Of a DNA stretch of 60,924 bases, positions 39,595-47,684 are shown piece by piece (position 1 is the first letter of the stretch; every line of letters starts with the position of its first letter). Made by a program: the position numbers and the translations under genes. Source of the DNA: Bacteroidota bacterium. Lineage in GTDB: Bacteria; Bacteroidota; Ignavibacteria; Kapaibacteriales; NICIL-2. The stretch spans positions 1 through 60,924 of the forward strand of contig JAIBAE010000019.1 in assembly GCA_019695345.1 (NCBI GenBank), read 5' to 3'. Under the pieces are notes generated by a model. That model did no database searches. It was not told the origin of the DNA and worked only from the letters and a program-made list of their open reading frames with translations.

Positions 39595-39658
39595 TCCTTC
39601 CGGCAAGCAACGGCTGTTTGGTTGTTGAGGTGCGGTGCCGTCCGGCGATAGCAAAAAA
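39595..39658 (-). repeat. Family A intergenic repeat, reverse (right of TA cassette)
   Basis: CCTTCCGGCAAGCAACGG at the inner end and GGTGCCGTCCGGCGATAGCA at the outer end, inverted relative to the copy at 38923. Confidence 0.82.
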
Positions 39659-39695
39659 ATATAGTATTGTACAGCACATTCTTGTATTTTGTACC

Positions 39696-40181
39696 ATGAA
39701 CAGTACGCAACAAAACAGAGATTTTACCCGGGTAGGAAAATCAAAGATTCACGGCACAGGCGTTTTTGCCAAACGGAAGATTCCAAAAGGCACGCGCATT
39801 TTTGAATACAAAGGCAAGCGGGTTCGTAAAGATGCGTTGATGCTTGAGGTGGAAAAAGGAAGATCGTCGTTGATGTATGTTTTAAACGTTAATCCAACGC
39901 AAGCAGTAGATGGCGAGCAAGGCGGTAACGAAGCACGTTTTATAAATCATAGTTGCGCACCCAACTGCGAGGTGTATGTGTTTGATGATACACCATACAT
40001 CTATGCAATGCGCGATATTATTCGCGGCGAGGAGTTAACCTTTAATTACCAACTACAGTCTGTTAGCGGCAAACGTCTTACACCTAAAAAACAACGTGAA
40101 ATGTTTCCGTGTTACTGTGGAGCATCTGATTGCCGCGGAACCATGGTTGCAAAACAACAACAAAACAAACGCACAGAATAA
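39696..40181 (+). CDS. SET-domain protein-lysine methyltransferase
   Basis: 161 residues from ATG 39696. SET core: GKSKIHGTGVFAKRKIPKGT (SAM-binding GxG), FEYKGKRV, EARFINHSCAPNCEV (the NHSC knot motif), and GEELTFNYQ (catalytic-site Tyr). A post-SET zinc triad follows: CYCGASDCRGTM. The whole domain is present and compact. Bacterial SET proteins are thought to come from eukaryotes or to be ancient transfers; targets are mostly unknown. Cytoplasmic. Flanked by the TA cassette on the left and a secreted repeat protein on the right. Confidence 0.92.
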   Translation: MNSTQQNRDFTRVGKSKIHGTGVFAKRKIPKGTRIFEYKGKRVRKDALMLEVEKGRSSLMYVLNVNPTQAVDGEQGGNEARFINHSCAPNCEVYVFDDTPYIYAMRDIIRGEELTFNYQLQSVSGKRLTPKKQREMFPCYCGASDCRGTMVAKQQQNKRTE

Positions 40182-40216
40182 CTCCTGTGTAATCATTCAC
40201 TCAGAGCGAGGTACGT

Positions 40217-40732
40217 ATGAAGAAAAACAATAAACGAAATACTGCAAAAGCGGCTTCCACACTTGCTTTGGCGGGCAGTTTACTGATGCTGCCCGGTGTG
40301 TATCAAACATCAAAAGCACAAGATGATGGTGCTGCACAACGCGCTACAGGACAACACATAAAATCGGCTAAAAGTGTTGATTCGTTTACCTGGAAACTGA
40401 GCAGTAAGTTTGTGAAAATGGGCAACGATATCAGCATTGCCGGTTTAGAAAAAGGTGTACCTGTTTACAAGAATTCAAAAGGTGAGTACTTTACCGTAAA
40501 TCCAACCACCGGCGATTTGAAATATCTTGCAAATGATATCTTTATTAAGATGGAGTATATCAAGTTCGATGGAATTAAGGGCGAGGCATCCGGACGTTTT
40601 AAAGGAATTAAATACGATGGCAGTTACAGCATTGTTGGCTTAGATAACGCCGGACACACCATCCTTAAAAACTCACGCGGCGAAACGTTTTATCTTAATC
40701 CCGAGAACGGCGATTTTGTGTACGTAAAGTAA
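40217..40732 (+). CDS. Secreted protein with an internal duplicated beta module
   Basis: 171 residues. Signal peptide (KAASTLALAGSLLMLPGVYQTSKAQ). Two ~38-residue modules: ISIAGLEKGVPVYKNSKGEY with TVNPTTGDLKYL, and YSIVGLDNAGHTILKNSRGE with YLNPENGDFVYV. Each is preceded by a VKM/IKF-type strand. Pattern: [I]xGLxxxxxxxKNSxGExFxxNPxxGDxxY. No known domain name. A clean terminator lies 20 bp downstream. Confidence 0.75.
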   Translation: MKKNNKRNTAKAASTLALAGSLLMLPGVYQTSKAQDDGAAQRATGQHIKSAKSVDSFTWKLSSKFVKMGNDISIAGLEKGVPVYKNSKGEYFTVNPTTGDLKYLANDIFIKMEYIKFDGIKGEASGRFKGIKYDGSYSIVGLDNAGHTILKNSRGETFYLNPENGDFVYVK

Positions 40733-40751
40733 TGTAGCTATTTGGAAAAGC

Positions 40752-40783
40752 AAAGGCATTGGGAAAATCTCAATGCCTTTTTT
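40752..40783 (+). terminator. Intrinsic terminator
   Basis: AAAGGCATTG / CAATGCCTTT stem (10 bp) with a 9-nt loop and TTTTTT tail, 20 bp after the secreted repeat protein. Confidence 0.9.
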
Positions 40784-40799
40784 CTTGAAGCTTGTAATT

Positions 40800-40862
40800 G
40801 TTGGGTATCGCTCACGCAAACTAAAATCCTTCAGCGCGCCAACCCAGTGCGCTCCCACCGTT
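40800..40862 (+). repeat. Family B intergenic repeat, forward, degenerate
   Basis: GGGTATCGCTCACGCAAAC and CTTCAGCGCGCCAACCCAGTG recall the forward B copies (GCAAGCGCGCCAACCCTGTG). Confidence 0.45.
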
Positions 40863-40890
40863 GTTAAAACAAAATGCTTCTCTATATTTG
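40861..40890 (+). promoter_or_regulatory. Bacteroidota-type promoter of the endonuclease I gene
   Basis: TTG (40861-40863), 19-bp spacer, TATATTTG (40883-40890): perfect consensus, 22 bp before the ATG at 40913. This supports 40913 rather than the upstream in-frame start at 40874, which would lie inside the promoter. Confidence 0.8.
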
Positions 40891-40912
40891 GAAAAACATT
40901 AACCTTATAACA

Positions 40913-42565
40913 ATGAAGAAATCATACGCAGTAATCCTAATCGTATTTATAAGTACGTTATCAATTCAGGCACAAGTTTGTTCTGTAAGTACAAATAAGT
41001 CCGAATTTGAATTTAATAATCAAAAAGTCGGTGCAATGTTAGACATCCCATTCGAGATAACCAATACCGGAAACAAGCCATTATTTATTAACGACATCAA
41101 GTATGTAAATAGCAGAATTTATAATGATATCAGTGTTAGATTCCACGGCAGTACAAACGATGTGGTAATTGTTCCGCAGAGTTCACTTAATCTTGTGTTA
41201 GAGATTCATTTTAATCATAATGTAGTGCATAATGGATACATTCAGTTTACCACATCATGCGGCTGTAGGGAGCAGTTACATTTTATTCCAATAAAGGGAA
41301 ATACACTGCAAAATTCGGATGTGTATTTCTACACCACTAATCTCGAATATGATTCACTCTATTCTGCTTTACAAGCAAAGGTAGTTAACCATAACTCGCT
41401 TACATACAAGCCTGCACGCGAAGTAATGTTTGGCAAAGCTGATAATATTAGAGACAGCGTTGAATGTATTTACACAGGGCGTAAACTGAAAACAGCAGGT
41501 ATACCACCAAACGGAGAATTCAATACCGAACACACGTGGCCACAAAGTTATGGTTCAAGTAACGAGCCAAACAAAAGCGATATCAATCATCTGTATCCAA
41601 CGTATCCAAATGCAAATTCTATACGGGCTAATTATCCTTTTGGAAAAGTAATTACAGTATGGAAAGATGCCGGAGGTGGCTCTAAACTTGGGTTTACAGC
41701 CAAAGGCGATACCGTGTTCGAGCCGCGCGATATTAGTAAAGGCAATATTGCCCGTAGCATCTTTTATTATATGGTACGGTACGGAAATCTTATGAACTAC
41801 TACACAACACCTTACTCAATGGATGCCGATTTACGTTTGTGGAATCGCGCTGACCCACCCGATGATAAAGAACTCCGCCGGTGCGATACCATTGCCGCTT
41901 ATCAAGGTAAGCGTAATCCGTTTGTTGATTTCCCTGAACTGGTAGAACGCTTAGAGTTTGTACCAGCTAACCATAAAAACGATGTTGGTGTAACAACAAA
42001 CGTTATTGTGTTTGCACCCGAAAACAAAGACACCTTACAATGTGTACTCTACAACAAATGGAAAGACACTACAACAGTTACATCGGTATTTTTAACCGAT
42101 ACGACAAACTTTACAACTGATGTAAAAGTTGGTGATGTACTTACGCCACACACTCTGCGAATTGTAAACATCACTTACACAAAAGTATCGCCGCAAACGT
42201 TACGGGGCAGAACCTATTTAGTAAGTGGATATGGTAATGGTAAGTACGATACCCTTGAGTTTGATAATTGCGCAATAAACCCCGTTAAACAAGAACAACA
42301 GCCAGTGCAAACGCAAGTTCGTCCGCAACCGTTCGATAACACTGCAACTGTAGAGTGTTCGCTACGTGCAGAGGATATTACTCGTGTTGCATTATATAGT
42401 ATTGATGGGCGCGAAGTGTACGATATAACCAATCGCATTCTACCAACAAACAACGGCACGACACTGCACATAACCAAAACTGATACACAACAATACGGAC
42501 GCATTTTGGTAGTACGGTTTTATACATCAACATCGGTGGTATCGCAGATGGTTATTGCAGAGTAA
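40913..42565 (+). CDS. Secreted endonuclease I with T9SS sorting domain
   Basis: 550 residues. Signal peptide MKKSYAVILIVFISTLSIQAQ. Residues ~25-130 are an Ig-like, abnormal spindle/HYDIN-type domain (DIPFEITNTGNKPLFINDIK). Residues ~160-350 are endonuclease I (EndA): ECIYTGRKLK, NTEHTWPQSYG (metal-binding His), DINHLYPTYPNANSIRANYP. A second Ig-like stretch follows. The C-terminal ~75 residues (VRPQPFDNTATVECSL ... VALYSIDGREVYDI ... VSQMVIAE) form a type A Por sorting domain. Likely a surface nuclease for scavenging DNA. Confidence 0.93.
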   Translation: MKKSYAVILIVFISTLSIQAQVCSVSTNKSEFEFNNQKVGAMLDIPFEITNTGNKPLFINDIKYVNSRIYNDISVRFHGSTNDVVIVPQSSLNLVLEIHFNHNVVHNGYIQFTTSCGCREQLHFIPIKGNTLQNSDVYFYTTNLEYDSLYSALQAKVVNHNSLTYKPAREVMFGKADNIRDSVECIYTGRKLKTAGIPPNGEFNTEHTWPQSYGSSNEPNKSDINHLYPTYPNANSIRANYPFGKVITVWKDAGGGSKLGFTAKGDTVFEPRDISKGNIARSIFYYMVRYGNLMNYYTTPYSMDADLRLWNRADPPDDKELRRCDTIAAYQGKRNPFVDFPELVERLEFVPANHKNDVGVTTNVIVFAPENKDTLQCVLYNKWKDTTTVTSVFLTDTTNFTTDVKVGDVLTPHTLRIVNITYTKVSPQTLRGRTYLVSGYGNGKYDTLEFDNCAINPVKQEQQPVQTQVRPQPFDNTATVECSLRAEDITRVALYSIDGREVYDITNRILPTNNGTTLHITKTDTQQYGRILVVRFYTSTSVVSQMVIAE

Positions 42566-42567
42566 TA

Positions 42568-42709
42568 TTTTCTGCTATCGCATGACGGCTCCGCACGGCG
42601 CAACTATTACACACGTCACGTTGCCGGAAGGAACAGCAGCTAAGGAACTCAGCCGCACAGCAGTGGGAGTGAACAAGTAAACGCTCGGTGCGGTCGGGCG
42701 ATAGCAACA
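42568..42709. repeat. A-A inverted doublet
   Basis: Forward A 42568-42634 (TTTTCTGCTATCGCATGACG ... GTTGCCGGAAGGAAC) with a partial reverse A at 42680-42709 (CTCGGTGCGGTCGGGCGATAGCA). It fills the space between the endonuclease and the next gene. Confidence 0.75.
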
Positions 42710-42723
42710 ACACAAGGAAAATT

Positions 42724-43119
42724 ATGGAACCGGAAAACTCAACCCCAAACTACGATGACAGCGTTTACGAATTTGTGTTCGACCGATTACAAGAAGGCGC
42801 GCCTGCAACGGACATTGTAGATGAATTAGTTGAAAAAGGAATACCGCACCAAGATGCCGAAGACTTAGTACTGATGGCACAGCAGGTTGATGAATCCGGC
42901 GCGTTACATTCGGCATCGGCTCACTTACAAAATGCAGAAGACAGCCGGCAAATGATGTGGGGTGCAGTTATTGCTCTTGGCGGAATTATATGCTCCATTA
43001 CCTTCCAGCACTTTTTTCCTAAGGAAGTGTGGCTTGGATATATCTGCGTGTTGCCAATTGGATATGGCGCGTTACGTTTTTTTATGGCGCAACAACGGTT
43101 AAAACGGAGTGAGGAGTAG
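42724..43119 (+). CDS. Small two-helix membrane protein of unknown function
   Basis: 131 residues from ATG 42724 (MEPENSTPNYDDS), chosen for the AAGGAAA site upstream. The N-terminal ~70 residues are acidic and helical (EFVFDRLQEGAPATDIVDEL ... QDAEDLVLMAQQVDES), resembling a UBA-like or membrane-associated helical module. Two transmembrane helices near 78-97 and 105-122 (WGAVIALGGIICSITF; LGYICVLPIGYGALRFFM). No known family. Directly after an A-A doublet. Confidence 0.72.
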   Translation: MEPENSTPNYDDSVYEFVFDRLQEGAPATDIVDELVEKGIPHQDAEDLVLMAQQVDESGALHSASAHLQNAEDSRQMMWGAVIALGGIICSITFQHFFPKEVWLGYICVLPIGYGALRFFMAQQRLKRSEE

Positions 43120-43173
43120 CAAGTAAGAAAGAATAAGGAAGTAATTAATATGACTCTGTGAGCAATATTATGA

Positions 43174-43353
43174 CTACTGTATAATCTTGTTTTTTTTGCC
43201 AATAACTCTGTTGGTTTTTGTAACTGCCTTCTTGGTTGAATGTTTTCTTTTGTAGGTATTAATAAAATTACTAATAACTATTTCTTCTTCAGTTGTAATA
43301 GTTCTACTGTTGATAACAAAGTCAACGCCATTTGGCTCTTTTATATATCCCAT
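43174..43353 (-). CDS. Small basic protein, conserved in Bacteroidota by appearance
   Basis: 59 residues from ATG 43353: MGYIKEPNGVDFVINSRTIT, then EEEIVISNFINTYKRK, then a Lys-rich tail. The GYIKEP-VDFVI-S-TxEE pattern looks like a short protein I have seen conserved as a hypothetical in this phylum, but I cannot name it. AAAGAG precedes the start. A longer ORF (from 43506) overlaps the aminotransferase gene and is rejected. Confidence 0.6.
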   Translation of the reverse strand: MGYIKEPNGVDFVINSRTITTEEEIVISNFINTYKRKHSTKKAVTKTNRVIGKKNKIIQ

Positions 43354-43415
43354 AATGTTACTCTTTAAAGTATTTATGAATAACAATATTGTATATTGTA
43401 AAAAGTTATCTTCCT

Positions 43416-44699
43416 CTACACCAACTTCTGCAAAGCGGTACGCAAGGCATTCGTAATATCCTGAATATCCTCCATGGTACACGTACCAACCGATAAACGA
43501 TACCAACTTGATGTATCCGATGCACCAAACGCCGAGAACGGCACAACGGCAATTCCTGCTTCTGCAAGAACGTATTGCGTAACATCCTGTGTAGTTGCAA
43601 GAACAGTTCCGCTTTGGGTTGTTTTGCCGTGTAATGCTAATTGTATTGTAAGGTAAATAGCGGCTTCGGGGTCAATGGAGTCAACTGCAAAACCTTCCGC
43701 GCGTAGTTGCTGAAAACCTTTGTGGAAGCCATGCAAACGGTCTTCAATCTTTTGTTTTGTTTCGGTAAGGAACGCGGTGTATGATTCTTTTTCTTTAAGG
43801 TACACACCTGTTGCAACTTGTTCGGCTTTTGGTGCCCATGCCCCAATGTGCGATAAGATATTCTTCATCTTATCAATAATCTTTTTCGGACCAAATGCCC
43901 AGCCCACACGCACACCCGTAGCCGATAGCGATTTAGAAATGCCATCTACAAAAACGGTGTATGGGCGCATGGCAGGGCGCAACGAAACAGGGTCGTAATG
44001 CACAACATCGCCATACGTTAACGCAGAATAAATTTGGTCGTACATCACATACAATGGCTTTGCACCGGTAGCCAATCTGCGTTCGTTTTCTTCTAACACG
44101 GCATCGCAAATTTGTTCAAGGTCGTGTTTCTTAAACGTGGTTCCTGTTGGGTTTAACGGCGAACACAATGCAAGCAATGCGGCATCTGCCAAATGCGGAC
44201 GTAACTCATCGGCTGTTGGCATAAACTTATTTTGTGGTGTTGTTTCTACCGCGCATGGATTGGCGTGGGTTAAATATGTGTAGTGGTTGTTATTCCACGA
44301 TGGCACCGGAAACACAACGGTTTCGTTTGCATTAACCAATGTTTGGTACACCGCATAAATTAATGGGCGCGCGCCACCGGCAATCAGAATTTCGTTGTGG
44401 GCGTATTGCAGTGCTTGGTGGTTTGTAATCCATGCGCCAACAGCATCGCGTAAACTTAACATGCCATCGCCTGCGGGGTAATTGGTTTCACCTTTTTCGT
44501 AAGCGGCAATAATCTGGTTTTTCAGTTCAGCCGGAATAGGGAAAATCTTGGGGTTAAAATCGCCAATGGTCAGGTTATAAATGTGTTCGCCTTTGGCAAT
44601 ACGCGCATTTACTTCTGCGGCAAGTTTAATAATCTCAGACCCAATAATGTGCTCGGCAAGTTCGGAAACAAGAAGTTCCTCGGTTAGTGATGTTGGCAT
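43416..44699 (-). CDS. PLP-dependent aspartate/aromatic-type aminotransferase (class I/II)
   Basis: 427 residues from ATG 44699. Class I fold signatures: YNLTIGDFNPKIFP, NYPAGDGMLSLRDAVGAWI, CSPLNPTGTTF (NPTG), YVMYDQIYSALTYG (Asp/Tyr contacting PLP), and the Schiff-base Lys in FVDGISKSLSATGVRVGW. Near the C-terminus WYRLSVGTC carries the substrate-carboxylate Arg. The usual assignment is aspartate aminotransferase, but the exact substrate is uncertain. A TATATTTG -7 element and repeat A lie upstream. Confidence 0.92.
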   Translation of the reverse strand: MPTSLTEELLVSELAEHIIGSEIIKLAAEVNARIAKGEHIYNLTIGDFNPKIFPIPAELKNQIIAAYEKGETNYPAGDGMLSLRDAVGAWITNHQALQYAHNEILIAGGARPLIYAVYQTLVNANETVVFPVPSWNNNHYTYLTHANPCAVETTPQNKFMPTADELRPHLADAALLALCSPLNPTGTTFKKHDLEQICDAVLEENERRLATGAKPLYVMYDQIYSALTYGDVVHYDPVSLRPAMRPYTVFVDGISKSLSATGVRVGWAFGPKKIIDKMKNILSHIGAWAPKAEQVATGVYLKEKESYTAFLTETKQKIEDRLHGFHKGFQQLRAEGFAVDSIDPEAAIYLTIQLALHGKTTQSGTVLATTQDVTQYVLAEAGIAVVPFSAFGASDTSSWYRLSVGTCTMEDIQDITNALRTALQKLV

Positions 44700-44746
44700 G
44701 GTAATCAAAATGTATTCAAGATAACTGTGCAAATATACGGAGATAA

Positions 44747-44817
44747 TTTTCTGCTATCGCCTGACCGCACCAAAACGCTGCATTCTCTACAACCTTTGCG
44801 TGCGTGAGAGAGAGAAC
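44747..44817 (+). repeat. Family A intergenic repeat, forward
   Basis: TTTTCTGCTATCGCCTGACC at the left and GCGTGCGTGAGAGAGAGAAC at the right. It lies directly upstream of the aminotransferase promoter. Confidence 0.78.
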
Positions 44818-44925
44818 CTCCAATTCATACAATCCCGTTACCGTGATTGAGAAGTATATTATAAAAGTGTGTAGCAATGTTACCCTGCCAGATGTAGAAA
44901 TAGACAGAACACGAATTAATAATTA

Positions 44926-46557
44926 TCATTTAGATAATGTAATAATGCGCTCTGTTTTTTGTATGCCATTAGTTAAGCGTAGGATGTATGCGCCATTTGG
45001 TAAATCTGCTGTTTGAACGATAATGGTCATATTCTGCGCTCCATTTATTTGTTGTTGCCAAACAGTTTTAGCAAACTTTCCATCTATGGTAAACAGTTGT
45101 AGCTCAAATAAACCCATAGTGTGAATATGTATTGGTACTTGTAGCTGTGATGTGTTTTGTGGAACCGGGAAAGGATTTCCTACTGATAATAATTCGTTCC
45201 CATGTTCAGTATCATTTACACCTACCGTTTTCCAGTCTTTACCTTTTAGAATGACAAAAGTGTTTGGTTCAGAACCACCATGATAGAACATTGCCGCAAT
45301 ATCATTAATACCATCACCATTTATATCGCTTAAGGAATATATATCATTTACTAAAGTTCCATAAGGCTTTGGCAATGAATACGTATATCTTACAAATGGG
45401 ATGTTTACAGTTTGTGTTATCGAATATGTTATCAGTGCATCGTTAAAACCACGCGCCATATCTTCTATAAAGTCTCCATCTATACTATGGTCAAGCACAA
45501 GGCAGTCTGGACATCCACCTGTTTCTTCAAGTGTTAAGAAAGTATCATTCTGAATTTCAAATACAGGGTTTGAAGTAGTTAACAGAGTGTTGTTTATGGT
45601 ACTAACCACGGGATAGAATAATATTTTATCAAGGTGTTTAGAATTGTAGAGTGTACCACCACCATTTGTTGCCACCGGGCTCCAGTTGTTTTTGTAATAA
45701 TCGTCAGCGTGTTTTGCCCATTCGGGAGATTGGTATGAATCGAGTTTGGTGAGAGTTACTGTTGTACTGTCAAGTTGTTGTATAAACTCAACACTATATA
45801 ATCGTATTTCGGATTTTTCCGGGATGTTTACCCACTTACCCGGCGGTGGATTTTTGAAGAAAAAGTTTGCCCAAGTGTACGTTATCAATCGCCATAATCC
45901 TTGCTTGTTTTTGTATAAAACAACTGCTACTTCGTGCATGGTTGTATCACTCAATACAGGGCTTGTAATGTGTGCTGTTTTAATGTTACGTACATCGGCA
46001 TTACCAGTAATAATACTCATTAAGTACGGATAACTTTGGTCGGCTATGTGGTAATAGAATATATCATCTTTACCATCATTGTTTACATCTCCATACGTGT
46101 TCTTGCGGCTTCCGGCACGGATACCACTTGTATAGATTGGGTAATGTTGAGATGTATCAGGATAATCATTTTTTCTTCCAAGCAATAATCCTGCGCCTGT
46201 TGCATAATCTATTATACCATCACCATTGAAATCTATCTCACAAAGATTGTTTGATGCTCCTGGCAACCATGAGAATCTATTTATGGTATCGTTAGGATTT
46301 TCAAAGAGCCAAGACCTATCATATGTTGCAGCTCGTGAATAATTATAATAGTTCATTACAATCGCATTTTTGTTTGGCAGATTTGGTACATGTGATAGTA
46401 CTGAAAATCGTGAGCCCACTCCATATTGTTTTGGTGGAGCAAATGAAGAATCAATCCAACCTTTTACAATAGCCCACTCTTCAAGCGGTACCGGAGTTTG
46501 TGAATTACAGAATGTTGTTATTATACACAATACAACATAATAAGAGAAGTGTTTCAT
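44926..46557 (-). CDS. Secreted FG-GAP protein with T9SS sorting domain
   Basis: 543 residues. Signal peptide (MKHFSYYVVLCIITTFCNS). FG-GAP/EF-hand-like repeats: CEIDFNGDGIIDYATGAGLL, YGDVNNDGKDDIFYYH, and YSLSDINGDGINDIAAMF, each with the DxNxDGxxD Ca-binding loop of beta-propeller blades. The last ~80 residues (VGNPFPVPQNTSQLQ ... LFTIDGKFAKTVW ... NGAYILRLTNG ... RIITLSK) form a type A Por sorting domain. Function unknown, probably surface-displayed. Monocistronic. Confidence 0.85.
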   Translation of the reverse strand: MKHFSYYVVLCIITTFCNSQTPVPLEEWAIVKGWIDSSFAPPKQYGVGSRFSVLSHVPNLPNKNAIVMNYYNYSRAATYDRSWLFENPNDTINRFSWLPGASNNLCEIDFNGDGIIDYATGAGLLLGRKNDYPDTSQHYPIYTSGIRAGSRKNTYGDVNNDGKDDIFYYHIADQSYPYLMSIITGNADVRNIKTAHITSPVLSDTTMHEVAVVLYKNKQGLWRLITYTWANFFFKNPPPGKWVNIPEKSEIRLYSVEFIQQLDSTTVTLTKLDSYQSPEWAKHADDYYKNNWSPVATNGGGTLYNSKHLDKILFYPVVSTINNTLLTTSNPVFEIQNDTFLTLEETGGCPDCLVLDHSIDGDFIEDMARGFNDALITYSITQTVNIPFVRYTYSLPKPYGTLVNDIYSLSDINGDGINDIAAMFYHGGSEPNTFVILKGKDWKTVGVNDTEHGNELLSVGNPFPVPQNTSQLQVPIHIHTMGLFELQLFTIDGKFAKTVWQQQINGAQNMTIIVQTADLPNGAYILRLTNGIQKTERIITLSK

Positions 46558-46617
46558 GGAGTCTGGTAAATGATACTACCTTATACTGCAAACTAAGAAC
46601 TTTTTGTAAATACTATG

Positions 46618-46692
46618 CGGTGCTGTAACGCTATGCCCCGCCTGAGTGACGGTGCTGAAGGGTTGCTTCGGCAGAGGCGGGTAACCAAAATC
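46618..46692 (-). repeat. Family B intergenic repeat, reverse
   Basis: CGGTGCTGTAACGCTATGCC ... GGTGCTGAAGGGTTGCTTCG, closing GGCAGAGGCGGGTAACC. A 25-bp-array-like string (CGTCAGATGTACCATCCGAC) follows at ~46697. Confidence 0.75.
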
Positions 46693-46799
46693 AACTTTAC
46701 GTCAGATGTACCATCCGACGGGACTTTTAATTGAATATAGATGCTCTTGTTATTACCCGACGCCAAGCATCGCGTCGCTACGAAATGTAAAGATGATAA

Positions 46800-47684
46800 T
46801 TATACTTTTGGTTTTAGGATTTTCATTTGCAGGAGTGAGAGTGCAAGAAGTATGGCAAAGATGATGTATGCCAATGCCGAGGCGTAACCCATGGAGTCCG
46901 TAGAGCCAAAGGCATTACGATAGACCTCGTACACAAGTGTTGTTGTTGTGCCTTCAAGCGGGCCGCCTTTGGTCATTACGTATATCTCTACAAAGATTTG
47001 GAATGATTTGATGGAGTTAATAACAACCACAAACAAAATGGTTGGGCGCAACAGTGGCAATGTGATTTTTTTGAATTGCGTAAATGCCGATGCACCTGCA
47101 AGACTGGCGGCTTCGTATAAATCGTTGGGTATTGTTTGTAAACCTGCAAGGAACAACACCATATAATAACCCACACTCATCCAGACATCCATTGCCATTA
47201 TTGAACCAAGCGCAGTAGTAGGTTCTTGCAGCCAACCATATTTTTCCGGGTGGGGAAGTCCAATCATGTTGAACAGAACATTTACGTAGCCATCTTTTGC
47301 ATACAGGTTGGTAAAGATGAGTGCTATAACAACCAAGCTTGTTACCGTTGGCATAAAGTACGCTGCACGAAAGAAGCTTACAAACCGCACATACTTTTTG
47401 TTGAGTAGTACTGCAAGTAATAAAGCAAGTGTTGTTGTTACAGGTACCGTTCCAAATGTAAAGATGGTAGTGTTGGTTAGTGCTTTCCAAAAAAGCGTAT
47501 CGTGGAAAACGGCAACGTAGTTATCAAAGCCAATCCACGTTGCGGTATTACTAAGTGTTGAGTATTGCGTGAAGCTAAGATAGAGTGCATACGCTAATGG
47601 GTACAACCAAAACACCGCAAAGGTTATTATCCACGGTAATAATTGGGTGTACCCATACAGATGTTCGCGTACAATTGGTTTCAC
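46800..47684 (-). CDS. Sugar-type ABC transporter permease (MalF/UgpA class)
   Basis: 294 residues, six predicted helices. Cytoplasmic coupling motif LYEAASLAGASAFTQFKKIT matches the EAAx2Gx9 loop of binding-protein-dependent permeases, and the opening RPTILFVVVINSIKSFQIF and GGPLEGTTTTLVYEVY are typical of MalF/UgpA. GTG start at 47684 overlaps the stop of the upstream metalloprotease (TAGTG), so translation is probably coupled. No partner permease, ATPase or solute-binding protein is in the window. Confidence 0.92.
   Translation of the reverse strand: MKPIVREHLYGYTQLLPWIITFAVFWLYPLAYALYLSFTQYSTLSNTATWIGFDNYVAVFHDTLFWKALTNTTIFTFGTVPVTTTLALLLAVLLNKKYVRFVSFFRAAYFMPTVTSLVVIALIFTNLYAKDGYVNVLFNMIGLPHPEKYGWLQEPTTALGSIMAMDVWMSVGYYMVLFLAGLQTIPNDLYEAASLAGASAFTQFKKITLPLLRPTILFVVVINSIKSFQIFVEIYVMTKGGPLEGTTTTLVYEVYRNAFGSTDSMGYASALAYIIFAILLALSLLQMKILKPKV

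Noticed and set aside
43174-43506. 110-residue version of the small basic protein
   Set aside because: The extra 51 residues overlap the aminotransferase 3' end and have no coding character; the 59-residue form has a ribosome-binding site.
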